The notes beneath the pieces were generated by a model. That model worked only from the letters and a program-made list of their open reading frames with translations. It had not been told where the DNA came from and ran no database searches. From Strongylocentrotus droebachiensis (lineage: Eukaryota > Echinodermata > Echinoidea > Camarodonta > Strongylocentrotidae): 64,000 bases of DNA. This document shows positions 23,964 to 35,345 of the stretch, piece after piece (the stretch's first letter is position 1; the number at the start of each line of letters is the position of its first letter). Made by a program: the position numbers and the translations under genes. The stretch covers positions 62,001-126,000 of the forward strand of contig JAVYIG010000600.1 of NCBI GenBank assembly GCA_035222895.1. The letters are read 5' to 3'.

Positions 23964-25348
23964 CTGTTTTGAATCAAATGGGGAAAATAAACATGAAATA
24001 TGTCAGGGAAGTCCAAAGTATGTCCAATACGTTACCAAGTACATGTATTATTGACCTTTTTGTGGAATTGGGAACATAAATTGAAATACAAATATTATCT
24101 GATATCATATTTTGTCTCATTCAAGGTCTGGTATGGCCTTTTTAATAGCTTGGACTTTTGGATTCTTTCAACAATCGTTATCATTTAAAGACATTGCGTA
24201 ATCGTTATCATTTAAAGACATTGCGTAGACATATGTTATGTTAATATTTCATTTTCCTTTCATACAACCAACGAGATTGATGATACAACTTGCAATATCT
24301 TTACTTATTCAATCTATTTTTATAAAGCTTACAGTCTACGCAACCATTTGATTTGTTTTAATGTATTCGTCGTTTATTTTACCCGTATGGTTTGTATCGT
24401 ATTCGGATACCTACCCCCTCGACATCCACCCCCGAATAACCACCCCCAGTCAACTACCCCCTAGGGCATCTACCCCCTAGGGCAACCACCGTCTAGGACG
24501 ACTACCTCCTAGGACAACTACCCCCGTACAACTACCCCCAGACATCTACCCCCTAGGATAGTTGTCCGGGGGGGGGGTAGTTGTCCTGGAGGATGGTTGT
24601 CCAGGGGTAGTTGCGCTAGGGGGTAGTTATCTGGATGTAGTTGTCCGGGGGTAGTTGTCCCGGGGGTAGTCGTCCTAAAGTGTGGTTGCCCTAGTGGTAG
24701 TTGTCCTAGGGGGTGGTTATCCAGGGGTTGGATGTCCAGGGGGTAGGTGTCCTAGAACCGGTTTTTATATCTATATCTTGACGTTTTGACCTTTTTTTAA
24801 TATATATGAAATGATTTACAGGGAGTTTTCTCTCGCATCTGAGCGTAATATGGGTATGGGAATTTGAAGCAAAATGGTAGAAAATGAATTGCATATCAGT
24901 GCACTCGAGTGTATAGCATCATATTACGTAACACCCTCTTAATAAAAAGACTCGCTATGTGCTGCACTTACTCAATGGGACACGATATCGAGAGCCATAT
25001 GTTTGCAGATGTATTTAACTTGTGTTCACATTAACCTCTATAACATATATAGCTTGTACATATATCTTTGTATAAGTGGTCAACATTGATAATTTTGTAC
25101 CCGACGTTCTATACAACATACCACCCATCTAAATATTCATTGGCCTAAAGAATGTCCCCAATGCTTGTGTATGAACTCGATTCTTTTAATGAGCTTGTAG
25201 TTACACTTTTATTCATGTTTTCATCATTAACAGAATAAAATTCATATACTTAAAGATTAACATCAGACATCTGCAGACAGCGATAACAACAAACCTGAAG
25301 ATGGACAAAATTGAGAAAATAATGGAAATAAAAAGCAATACACTTACC
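23964..25348 (-). other. Predicted 5'UTR intron and exon 1 donor of YHYH gene 2
   Basis: Minus-strand AAATG|GTAAGTG (exon end 25,348) pairs with TTCAAAACAG immediately before the start codon, giving a 1.38-kb intron. The exon 1 words TGCAAAAGAAAGATAC and the donor are shared with the first paralogue, whose intron is longer because of insertions. Confidence 0.55.
24404..24762. repeat. Foldback minisatellite, (CTACCCCCTAGGACAA)n then its inverse
   Basis: Roughly 9 degenerate 16-18-bp units of the type CTACCCCCTAGGACAA run to about 24,555. They are followed by about 11 units of the reverse complement (GTAGTTGTCCTAGGGG type) to 24,762. Ends TTCGGATACCTACCCCC and, inverted, TTCTAGGACACCTACCCCC resemble each other. 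Copy B reads through at TTGTATATCTATATC (near 17,980), so this is an insertion. No coding function. Confidence 0.7.
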
Positions 25349-25842
25349 ATTTCCGACAGTCGTATCTTTCTTTTGCAGCACACTTGTATTCAACTTGATT
25401 AAACTTTCCAAGAATTATAGTTTCAGGTGCATATGATTAATTACCATCAGTTTCTTGGCAACATTCGTCGTGTTACAATGAAAGAATAACTACAAAATTC
25501 TTACACGTCTCCTTCGTGCGGTATTCAACCAAAATAATGAAGCCTGCCAAAGTTCGAGATCTGACGCAAAACCCACTCCTTAATTAAATCAACATTACAT
25601 TGAAGGTGGAAGAGATTATCGAGATATGAAGAACTGCAAAGCATAAACTGGAGTGATTATATTGCTCTTTCATCTCTTGGCAAGCTTACGTCTAACAAAA
25701 CTTCACTCTCTCCTATCTCTCTCTCTCTCTCTCTCTTTCTTTGAGTTCAATACATCGACTGTGTCAATATATCTAACACATTACACGCTCAACATGTGTA
25801 TCATAATATCTGTGTACACATATCTCTCTCTTCTATTCGTAA

Positions 25843-26622
25843 TGCTACGTTTACACTATGTTCCCGGCGGCCACGGCAACCACGTTTCAGGCCACCGTGG
25901 ACGAAACGGGATTGACGTGACACAACGCGGGGGACCGTATGGGCAAACGTGACAGGCCGTGATTGCCGTGGATACCGTGTCAGATTTTTAAACTGTCAAA
26001 AAATTTGCCACGGCAGTCACGGTGCGGATGAGAAACCTAGTAGGCCGTAATAAACCGGGGTGAACGTAACAAAACGTGACAGTCCGTAATAGGCCGTAAC
26101 AAAACTTGGGGGTGGTCCGTAGTGGGACGGTCTAAGCGCCCAGCACGCTACGGTGCGTTGCGTTCTACTACGGTCTGACACAACGCGAGGTCTCAGAATA
26201 CCATGATTGCTATTGCTTGGGAGACCTTCTTTTTATACCGCCGGCACAAACGTGCTACAAAGCTGCCCTGCGTCCACGTTTCATCCGTACAAAGCCTTGA
26301 CAGAACGTGAAAAACGTGTCAGACCTTGATCAGAACGTGGGAAACGTGAGGGACCCCATCAGAACGTGACGGGCCGGGAGGGAACGTTCTGGCATCCGTG
26401 GTAGAACGCGGGCTGAACCGTAGTGCGCCTTGAAGCCTCCGGGACTCAGCATCCCCTTCCCCCCCACGGCCCGTCACGGATACCGTGGTAGACCGTGAGA
26501 AAACTTGGCAAGACGTAACAAAACTTGAATCCAGAGATAAAATTGGTCTTAATCCCACGGCGCACTACGTTTCGGGCAAACGGGGCTGCCGTGGCCGCCG
26601 GGAACATAGTGTAAACGTAGCA
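25843..26622. mobile_element. 780-bp foldback element with TAA target duplication
   Basis: Terminal inverted repeats of 36 bp start TGCTACGTTTACACTATG and match perfectly. TAA flanks both ends (25,840-25,842 and 26,623-26,625). A related sequence at 27,005-27,040 (CCTATTCATAAGCATGAAT) is an empty site with one TAA. The interior is GC-rich and built of degenerate AACGTGACAGGCCGT-like units. A 3-bp TWA duplication is typical of PIF/Harbinger elements. No transposase is encoded. Confidence 0.75.
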
Positions 26623-26639
26623 TAAGCATGAATATCTCT

Positions 26640-27603
26640 GTCTAGCCTCCCTTTCTCTCTCTCTCTCTCTGTCCCACACATACACGCTCACATTCTCTTT
26701 CTACCCCCCCCCCCCTCCTTCCCCTCTCTCTCTCTCTCTCTCTCTCTCATTCTTTATGAGATCAATATAACTATTGTATTAATACATCAAGTTTAAGTCA
26801 ATCGCACACGTACCGGGAGGCAATTAGTGGTACCAGGTACAACCATGGACCTAACACAAATGTTCATGGTACAGCCCTGCACAGTGTGTTTACTATACAT
26901 TGTACATGTATATCTATTACCAGGGACACTCTGATCTCACTTGTATATGTTTTGTATGTATTCATTGACTCATAATTATCTCTGTGTACATCTCTCTCTC
27001 TCTCTCCTATTCATAAGCATGAATATCTCTGCATAGCCTCCCTTTCTCTCTCTCTCTCTCTCTCTCTCTGGTTATCTTTCTCTCACCATGGACCCATGCA
27101 ATGCTCATTATTTGCCTCTTGCCGTTATCTGTCATCCTTTTTCTCACTCCTCAGTTTCACTTAAGTTTTTCTTTCTCTCTCTCTCTCTCTCTTACTCTCC
27201 CAACCACACTTTGCAAATTATGTTTTTAATTTTAGAATGAATTGCGCTATAATAGTATATACCAAGATAAATGCGCAATTAGCGCGGACTAATACATTGA
27301 TTTTCTGTACCAGGTAAGGAAATGTTCGATACTAGTGACCTCCCCCCCCCCCCCCCCCCCCCTCTTCCACCTCATTAATGTTCAACAAGTTAAAATCAAC
27401 CACATAACCAAAATAATGAAGCCTGCCAAAGTTCGGGATCTAAACGCATAGCCCACTCCCTAATTAAATAATAAACATTACATAATTGGAGCTGGAAGAG
27501 ATTATCGATATATAGAGAACTGCAAAGCATACACTGGAGTGAAAATATCGCTCTTTCATCTCTGTGCAAGCAAGCTCAAGTCTAACAACACTTCACTCTT
27601 TCA

Positions 27604-27640
<37 letters not shown>

Positions 27641-27790
27641 ATCTCTCTCTCTATCTCTCTGAGTTCTTTACATCGATTGCTTTAATACATCCAACGCATT
27701 AACGTTCAACAAGTTTAAGTCAACTACCATAAGTCGCACACTTACCGGGGACCAAAAGTGGTACCAGGCAAAACCCTGCATAGTGTATTA
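26640..27790. repeat. CT microsatellites and further module copies
   Basis: (CT)n tracts lie at 26,650-26,670, 26,725-26,750, 27,045-27,070, 27,170-27,190 and 27,605-27,660. The block ATAATGAAGCCTGCCAAAGT at about 27,413 starts another copy of the module, ending with GTGGTACCAGG near 27,765. The CATAAGCATGAATATCTCTG block occurs at both 26,621 and 27,012. No gene is visible. Confidence 0.6.
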
Positions 27791-27792
27791 AA

Positions 27793-28128
27793 GCCCCTAT
27801 AAAGTGCTGGGAGCCCCAAATTCGCCAACAAAATTTTACTTAAATTGTATCGTAACCATTTAAGACACACTTCTTCAAAAATGCTCCCCCCCCCCCTAAA
27901 AAAGTGTTTAGAGAAATATATTGATAAAAGAATACATAATTTGGGTTTTCTGTAGCACCCAGAAAGTCAAAATTGTGTATTCTTTCATCAATATTCGATT
28001 TCCAACACATTTGTTTTTGAAATCATTGCAGAAATGTGTCTTAAATGACATCCTTTTTTACATTATGATACAATTTAAGTGAAATTTTGCCATCAAATTT
28101 GTGGGCCTCCCAACACTTTAAGAGGAGT
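27793..28128. mobile_element. ~335-bp imperfect foldback element
   Basis: CCCCTATAAAGTGCTGGGAG and the following TTTTACTTAAATTGTATCGT on the left match, inverted, CCTCTTAAAGTGTTGGGAGG and TTTCACTTAAATTGTATCAT on the right. Arms extend about 90 bp with several mismatches. No coding capacity. Confidence 0.5.
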
Positions 28129-28139
28129 TTTAAATGTCT

Positions 28140-30120
28140 AGCTTGTATTTGTATTGGTATTTATTCATTGAACTCCATTGACATATCCATTAATATTGTG
28201 TACGAATATACTATCAATGAATAGATAACAAAAAGTAATGAAAGCAGAACAATGTGAATTATGATAATAATGGAAGTAACAAACAAGCATGCTTATCTTA
28301 TAATTCATCAACTAGAATACTGTTTCATATATTCGTATCATGCGTGTGTATATATGTATAGGATTATTAAAAGTTAATGGACAACAGTGTAATTGATCCT
28401 AAATTATCTGGTGCGATTATTGCCCTATTAACCCTCTGCCTTTTATAATCGACGCCCATGCTTGAAATTCATGTCATAATATCAACTGATAAACTGAAGA
28501 AAATTGATGAGACTAAAAAATTAAAGCTGCATTGCAAATGTCTGCCTAGGCCATTTTCCCTAAACGGCGTGCTTGTATATTTTCTGTAAAATGAGAAGTA
28601 AATTAGTCCTAGTCTGACTTCATAATAACTTTTTTTTTATTATAAGCTTATCATCTTTTATTCTCTCACATTACAGACGGGCTTTTATATCCCCTTTCAA
28701 TAATATGTGGATTAAAAGTTGCATTAACCAATTACTTTGTCATTTGTCTATATTATCATTGATGATGAAGATCATATTGTAGCTGATGCTGATAAGTATC
28801 GTGGGTGCGTTGTGCCATTTTCATACAATAAATGAGGCATACAATGTCAGATTTATGGAATTTATATTTTATTTAATTATCTATAATTTCACATTATTTC
28901 GAAAAGGTATAGTCCGCTTAACAAAGAACTTTTTTGTCGCCGTTGTTGTTTGCTCCAGTTAATTTTGTATTCGATAACAATGCATCAACAACATTTAAAG
29001 TAGCTGTGCGAAGATTTAAAAAATGAACTTTGTTTTCATTATTGCAAAGGTAAAACTCTGATTGGACAATTTTATCAAAATTCAGAGCTTGGAAACATTC
29101 GAAGTAGGGATTATTATCAATTACAAAACGCTTAAATACAGCCCCGGCATAGCACCTGAAGAGCTCTCCGAACATTGCTGAAATGTGTTTCATACAATAA
29201 GCCAGTTTACAGATACAATCTGCGCATGGGCAGATAAAGGTCATTTGTACCAAAAAGGTAAAACCCACCAGGAATACTGGATATGCGCTCATGAAAGTTA
29301 TGTAACATTATTCATTTATGCACCAACGGTACATTCTAAGATACGCAGATGGAAGTATTCTTTTCAAGAGGGCAAACAAAAGGTATTCATGAAGCACATC
29401 TAAGACTTTGGCAGTTATTATTCTAAGATGCTCAAAGTGGAACTTCTCCATGTGTAAAAGATCTGTGGATATTTGGGGTCATTTGTACCATGTGCTATCT
29501 GAAAACTCCCTTATTATCCAATCAAAGTGTCACCTTTACAATAATGAAAATAAGGTTCTTTTCTTTTTTTTAATCTTCGCACGGCTACTTTAAGGTAGAA
29601 TATCTATTATTATCCACAAAAATATACGTTGCATAAGCGTGGTAAAGCATGATTCCAACCGTTTCTTGCTGAAAAACTAGATGGTAAGTCTCCCCGCCCC
29701 CCCCCCCCATAGCAATGTTAACTAATGATGTTTTACAGTCTGCCAATTATATGGGGTTTGAACTTGTGATGACGAGGTCAAATGGAATGTGGATTGCCCG
29801 ACATATCGACAAATAGTGCATGATACATAAACTCCATCCATAGTAATGCTAGTATAATAATCCAAAGTTATACGTGGGGATCATGTCTATAAAGATGATT
29901 ATGTTGATATTCAATAGTACACACTTATGATTAAGTGCATAGTTGTTTCTTCCTTCTCTTTGTTTTGCTGTGCTCATGCTCATCAAGTTAAAATATCAGT
30001 TCTAAAAACATTTCCTGCGATAAGATAAGAGTCTCTTTCTTTTTTTCGTTTCAGATATATTTTCTTTTCATTCAAGCTATGTCGAAATAAGAAAGAAACG
30101 ACATGATAAAACGAGAAACA
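28140..30120. other. Gene-free stretch with an inverted repeat
   Basis: AAAGTAGCTGTGCGAAGATT at about 28,998, with the following 80 bp, is matched in inverse orientation by sequence ending about 29,597. The 124-codon frame inside (28,918-29,292, minus) spans the repeat and shows no motif. I see nothing else. Confidence 0.35.
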
Positions 30121-30127
30121 AATTAAT

Positions 30128-31132
30128 CTAGCATGTACAAGATAATACGATGGCTAAACATGATGTGACAAGCAGAATCGCAGATTGCGCAGAAGAAGTG
30201 GACGAATTTCCGCTGAAGACGAGCGGGTCGTTACTTCCTGCGTTGCTCGTTTGGCTTGTTGACATTATCTGCCTCCTAGTCTCCATAGGGTTGGTCGTCC
30301 TGGTCCCTGTGGGTCTGGTTATACTGGTCTCTGTGGGTCTGGTCACTCTGGTTTCCGTTGGTCTCGTCATGGGAGGACGGCTAGTTGGAGCAGGAATTCC
30401 ACCTTGGTCGGGTCTGTTCGGTCCCATGCCTTGTGGTAGATTCCTCTCATCAACCTCACCCTTATAGCAGCCCAAGATGTAAGGAAAGTCATCAGTAATA
30501 TGGTAGCGATATCGGCCATTCACGTACCTTCCGTGGCAGTCGTCCAAGTCTTCAGAAAACAGGCGGTTCCCGTTCTCATCGGTGGGTCCGTAGATTGGAA
30601 ATCCATCCATTGCCACACCAACGACCGATGAAGGAACACCTTCGACATCTTCAAAGACGCAGATGGGACTGCCGTGGTAGTGGTATGTCCCCTTAGGGGA
30701 GGGATGGCCGTCACATTCATCAAAGGTCCGCTCTTCGGTAATGACCGCATCTGTACCTTGGGCACTGTAGGGACTAAAAATGGCGACGCCGTTGATGGCC
30801 AGTCCAATTGGTCCCATGTTAAGGTCGGTCGGGTTGTCAGCGACCGCGGGGTTCTTTGGAATGTAATACTCGAAGTTCTGCACCAGGACGTCGTCACTAT
30901 CCTCTGGTAGATTGAAAGGACCCGTAACGTGGTCTGGAATGCCATTGGCCGATATCTGGAACATTGCTGTGCTGTAGTTGGATATCCTCACAAAGCCCTG
31001 GTAACCCACGGTGTCTTCGATGTAAGTCCTAGCCATGAAGCTTCTTAGTTCATCTGGTGAGAGAGCGATAGCGTAAGACAGCATCATCAACGAAAGGCCG
31101 ACGAGTGCCAGGAAGTACTGTAAGCAGACCAT
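30128..31132 (-). CDS. YHYH-domain protein 3 with Thr/Pro-rich stalk
   Basis: 334 residues in one exon. The signal peptide is about 1-23 (core FLALVGLSLMMLSYAIA). The YHYH domain spans about 28-230, with GTYHYHGSPICVF (YHYH 150-153), AMDGFPIYGPTDENGN and YRYHITDDFPYILGC; Cys 140, 158, 199 and 222 match the paralogues. It then differs: residues 231-315 form a Pro/Thr/Ser-rich stalk with four 8-residue repeats of the TRPTETRV type (256-287), a likely O-glycosylated spacer, before a hydrophobic tail at 317-331. CAG lies immediately before the ATG; a minus-strand donor AAAG|GTAAATT near 33,350 is a possible exon 1 end (weak). It groups with genes 1 and 2 by IPKNP and TFDECD. Function unknown. Confidence 0.87.
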   Translation of the reverse strand: MVCLQYFLALVGLSLMMLSYAIALSPDELRSFMARTYIEDTVGYQGFVRISNYSTAMFQISANGIPDHVTGPFNLPEDSDDVLVQNFEYYIPKNPAVADNPTDLNMGPIGLAINGVAIFSPYSAQGTDAVITEERTFDECDGHPSPKGTYHYHGSPICVFEDVEGVPSSVVGVAMDGFPIYGPTDENGNRLFSEDLDDCHGRYVNGRYRYHITDDFPYILGCYKGEVDERNLPQGMGPNRPDQGGIPAPTSRPPMTRPTETRVTRPTETSITRPTGTRTTNPMETRRQIMSTSQTSNAGSNDPLVFSGNSSTSSAQSAILLVTSCLAIVLSCTC

Positions 31133-31740
31133 CTGAAATTTATCGGAAAGTAGATAAAGCTTTGTTTATGAAAATATGAAATAGATATATTGGCATTTCT
31201 AAAGCTGTCTCTTATACACCTTAACCTTATTATAATTCCCATGTTGACTATGCGTCATAGTGAGACAGTGCGCCTTTCTTTATTTGTTACTTTTAGGGTG
31301 TTAGTTCTGTTAATACACGCCGGACAGATCAAGGATTGTCAGAAAACTAGGGAATACATTTGTACCACATTCACCTTTCCTCTGGCAAAGTTATATCTTT
31401 ATACCAATAATTATCCGGGGTAATTATTTTTTCGTTTCCCAACGCCCGATAAGGGTGAGATTTTCTTTTTCCAATGAAAATACATATTTTAGTCCTGAAA
31501 TGCTTGATCTCCCAATGGAGAGACGTTTCAGCCCCTTGGATCTGCCGATATGCATCTTCGTAGGTTAAAGATAAAGGTGAGTTCTGGTCATCCGATTGCA
31601 TTGTGAAAGAAAAGGTGTGGAATGGATCAGAAAAAGTCAGAATGGATCATAATCAATTTGGCCCTGTCTTGGTAAAGTAACAAGCACTGTACACATAAAG
31701 ATCTATATGGGACTACACAAATGGTGTCGGGGGCTACTAA

Positions 31741-33121
31741 CCTTTTTGAATTGAATTGAAATTTATTTCCATCATCATAACAATATATACAAAGATAAAA
31801 TATGGAATTTCATAACATGTAATAATATCAAAATTACATATAAAATTGACATAATAGCATTCAAAATATGAATGGAAAATGGTGCATCCGTAAAAGCCAG
31901 TAAGGCTTGACAATTGAATGCACCAGGCGCAGAAGTAATAATAACATATACTTGAAGAAGAAAAAAAAAAAAAAAAAAAGGAGTATTAGTAATATAGGTG
32001 TGGTCTTAAAATAAATTATGCGTTATAAATAGAAAGAAGATGTTTCTTGTAAAGTCTTTTGAAAGAATTATTAAATCCAACTGATTGTAAAAATGGAGGT
32101 AGGGAATTCCACATTTTTGGACCAACATAACGGAGAGAATCGGTTAATATATTGGACGAAGCATTCCAATGATGGAATTTATCAGCATTTCTTGTGTAGT
32201 GGGTATGGACCACATTGTTAAGACTAAATAGGTGCATAAGGTTTGGAGGTAGTGAGTTTGAGAAAAATCGTTGCATCAATGAGGCAATTTGCAATTTATT
32301 AATATCATAAATATGTAAAGTATTGAATTTTCTAAATAAAGGTTGTGAGGGAGCTAAGAAAGAGTCGAGCAGAGTCGTAATGCCCTTTTTTGAAGTCTAT
32401 GTAATTTGAGTAACTTAGAAGGATGTTTCGTCGCCCAAACAGAATTGCAATACATAATATATGGCAAAATGAATGCATTATATAACATGAATAAGATACG
32501 GAGTGGAATAACAAATCTTAAGTGACTAATAATACCGACGCTCTGAGAAACCTTTTTTGTAATATAATTAATATGAGAAGTCCAAGATAGGTTTTCATCG
32601 AAAAGTACTCCAAGGTAATTAAAAACTCGACACTGTTCAATTAATCTATTGTTGATATAAATAGATACATTGTCATATACAGGATTTAGGTTCCTAGCAT
32701 TTTTTTAAATAACAAATTTAGTCTTAGAAACATTCAAAGACAGCTTATTGCAAACTAGCCATTCGTAAACATACTCCAAATTAATATTCAGTTTATGGGT
32801 TAATAGATCAATTTTTTTTTCTGAGGCAAGAATAGTCGTATCGTCTGCAAAAAGTGTGAATTTACAGAAAGTAGAACAGTTTACAATATCATTGATGTAA
32901 ATCAAAAATCAGAGAGGCCCCAAAATAGAGCCCTGAGGGACGCCATATGATATTAGATTAAAAAAAGAACAATGAGAATTTACTGATGTAAATTGCTTCC
33001 TTTCGGCAAGATAACTTTTAAACCATTTGTGAGGTAAACCTCTTACGCCGTAAAAATGTAATTTAACTAATAATATATCATGGGGTATAGAATCGAAGGC
33101 TTTCCCTTGATTTCCCAATCT
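31741..33121 (-). mobile_element. 5'-truncated CR1/Jockey-group LINE
   Basis: Minus-strand reading enters the reverse transcriptase at KAFDSIPHDILLVKL, continues through GVPQGSILGPL, FADD (LFADDTTILA) and the thumb, and ends with MWNSLPPFLQS and FKRLYKKHLLSIY. At least two stops or frameshifts break it (near 32,705 and 32,907). The 3' end carries ATTCAATTCAA repeats and AATAAATTTCAATTC. The paralogous sequence at 62,640-62,680 lacks the insert, confirming the boundaries to within about 10 bp. 5' truncation is typical of target-primed reverse transcription. Confidence 0.8.
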
Positions 33122-34846
33122 TTCTATACTCTTTACTCAGCCAGTATACATTCTCTACCAAAATTGTTTGGCAAATGACATTTATTTGTAATCTTGAAGT
33201 AGAATCTTAGGTAGAAATAAAGGAATATATATTCATAACATATTTATTTACAAATGATAATGATGTTATACCGAAGGAAATCAACATCATTATGTGAAAA
33301 TTCTTATTTCGAAAAGTACTTCCTACTAATAAATGCAATTTACCTTTACAGTGAGTTCAGTGGTGAATCTGGTATACACACGATGTCTTCACAGTAATCA
33401 GCTACAGATGCGCGGGTAAGAATGATCATTAAAACCCAGATAAATCGTAATTTAAGTCGCTATCAAATATAACAATATTCCTTCTTCCGATCCCTGTATG
33501 TCCATATATATGTACAGTCCGTTTGCAAGTGTTTATCCGTCAGGTTTTAGGAGCGGTCGATTTAGTAACTCCACGATTGTATGAAAAAGCACGATCTGTC
33601 TGTATACAAAAGGAAAGTGCAAGCACAATTGGAACAGTCCCTTCTTTGCTATTGTCATTTCCCCTCCCACCTCCCTGTATACCCTCTCTGTTTGCGATCT
33701 TTGTTTTCGGGGTTGGAGTATGCTTGAATGGTTTCGTTCAAGGAGAAGTCGCTTCCCGTACCAAGCAGGGATGGAATCGTAACAATTGTGATAATTAAGC
33801 AAGGTAAGATAGAATCATGGAATTGTAGAACTGTTTTTCTCCTTATTACAAAATGGTTGAATCTGTTAGGGGGTATCAGACAAATATGGCAGCATTTGCT
33901 ATGTTGAGCTTAGAGCCATATACATGAGTATGTTATGCTTGTGATTAAGGGGTGTGATGCCAAATTAGTTCAAAGTGTCAATGCAGCATGCCAGCATCAA
34001 TACAAATGAAAGGCCAATATAGTTATATTTAAAGGGGGGTAATGACAGACAGTATATTAGGGTTTTGTATAAGGTCTCCTCGGATTCATAACTACATGGG
34101 GACTGATTCAGTTTCTTAAAAAAACAAATGATGAGTAGACTTCTGGATCACATACAAAAATACACAAATCGCGAGAGATACACCGGAGATGGAAATAATA
34201 GTTTTTCTTTAGTCTTTACAGTGTATACAAATATATTTCATTATTTCATTATTTCATTATTTCATTATTACTCCAGACTAAACAGAACATTACATTATTC
34301 CCCCTAATGGCTAGACATCGGTTGGTCTGGAATTATTATGGCGGTATGTCTGAGGTATAATGACATGACATCATGCTTAAAAATGAGCAAATATCAGATC
34401 TTCCGCACCCCATATTCAAGAAAGAGGAGTAAACAAAACACCTCTTAGACGGCTAATGATTGGTGCTATGATTTATTACGTAACTCGTTCGTGCCATTCT
34501 GTACGAGTCGAGACCATCTCGGGTCAGTATCAATTTGATGATCGTTATGCATTGACAGTCATTCATCTTGTGTCTCATTTTTGGACTGACGATAACAGCT
34601 AAATAACAAGAAGATAAGGTAAGATTGGAGTATATCAAGGTAAAGTTGTAGTGCATTTAATGCTTATTGAATGATGATGTTGATGCATAAATTTCATCAG
34701 CTATTCAATTTACAAGTACCATGTAGTGATCACAGAAATGTGTATTCAGAATAACTCATTGATCATTGACAAAATCAACATTTTAATAAACTGTAACGGT
34801 AAAAAGGTTTCATCACACCCAATGGTCTGATGGATAATATGGCAGG
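33122..34846. other. Divergent intergenic axis between the two YHYH groups
   Basis: This lies between the minus-strand gene ending upstream at 31,132 and the plus-strand gene at 36,245, so first exons and promoters of both should be here or just beyond. Possible plus donors are CAAG|GTAAGAT (33,804) and ATAAG|GTAAGAT (34,619). A possible minus donor lies near 33,350. I cannot choose between them. The 91-codon frames at 33,523-33,802 overlap on both strands and show no motif. Confidence 0.3.
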
Positions 34847-34850
34847 TTAA

Positions 34851-35341
34851 AGGTAATACAACGTTTTGAAATGGGGTCATGAATTTGGTTTAAATGAACA
34901 TATTGGAAGCTTATGCGATCCGACAATATTCAATGATCGTTGTCGCGGTTGAAATCGAGTCTAAAGTGATGAAATTGTGAATAATAAACCCTTTTTGTTG
35001 TTTAGCTCCCTCTCAAGATTGATATTAATATAGCTTCAAAGCGATGTTTCTTGACTAAAATCGACTGATTTTCTATTCCCGTTTGGAAATTATATATCAG
35101 AACTGCATATTCCGAGATGTTTCACGGTCGCAGCTACCATTGTATGGCCGTAGGAGCTATTTGAAATTTATCGGTAGCACCGATAAATATATATTTTGTT
35201 TAATTTTTCGCAATCTTTAGCGTTTTAGAGCCTAATATTTTCAAAGTTGCTTTTTCTAAAACTATGTTTCACAATGGTAATGCAAATCTTAAATTTCATC
35301 ATCCAATCCTGTGGAACTATTATCAAAACTTTGTTTTAACT
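34851..35341. mobile_element. 491-bp MITE with TTAA target duplication, copy 1
   Basis: It is flanked by TTAA at 34,847-34,850 and 35,342-35,345. The left end AGGTAATACAACGTTTTG is mirrored by CAAAACTTTGTTTTAACT at the right. It is homologous, in opposite orientation, to 49,968-50,453. TTAA targets are used by piggyBac and Kolobok transposons; AGGTAATAC termini lack the CCC start of most piggyBacs, so Kolobok is somewhat more likely. Non-coding. Confidence 0.7.
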
Positions 35342-35345
35342 TTAA

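Larger units (their letters stand above)
20215..25800. repeat. Segmental duplication copy C (carries YHYH gene 2)
   Basis: It begins GAGGGAGAAAGTTTAGAGCT and follows copy A closely to about 22,040, then matches copy B through the YHYH gene and its 5' intron to the (CT)n module near 25,530-25,760. Private insertions include the minisatellite foldback at 24,404-24,762 and a block at about 22,400-22,515. A (CA)n microsatellite lies at 21,040-21,123. Confidence 0.75.

Noticed and set aside
24404-24762. CRISPR-like or telomeric array
   Set aside because: Units are short, degenerate, without spacers, and invert at the middle; they are not TTAGGG repeats.
28918-29292. 124-codon minus-strand frame with several Cys
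   Set aside because: It crosses one arm of an inverted repeat, has no paralogue or motif, and its hydrophobic start is weak.
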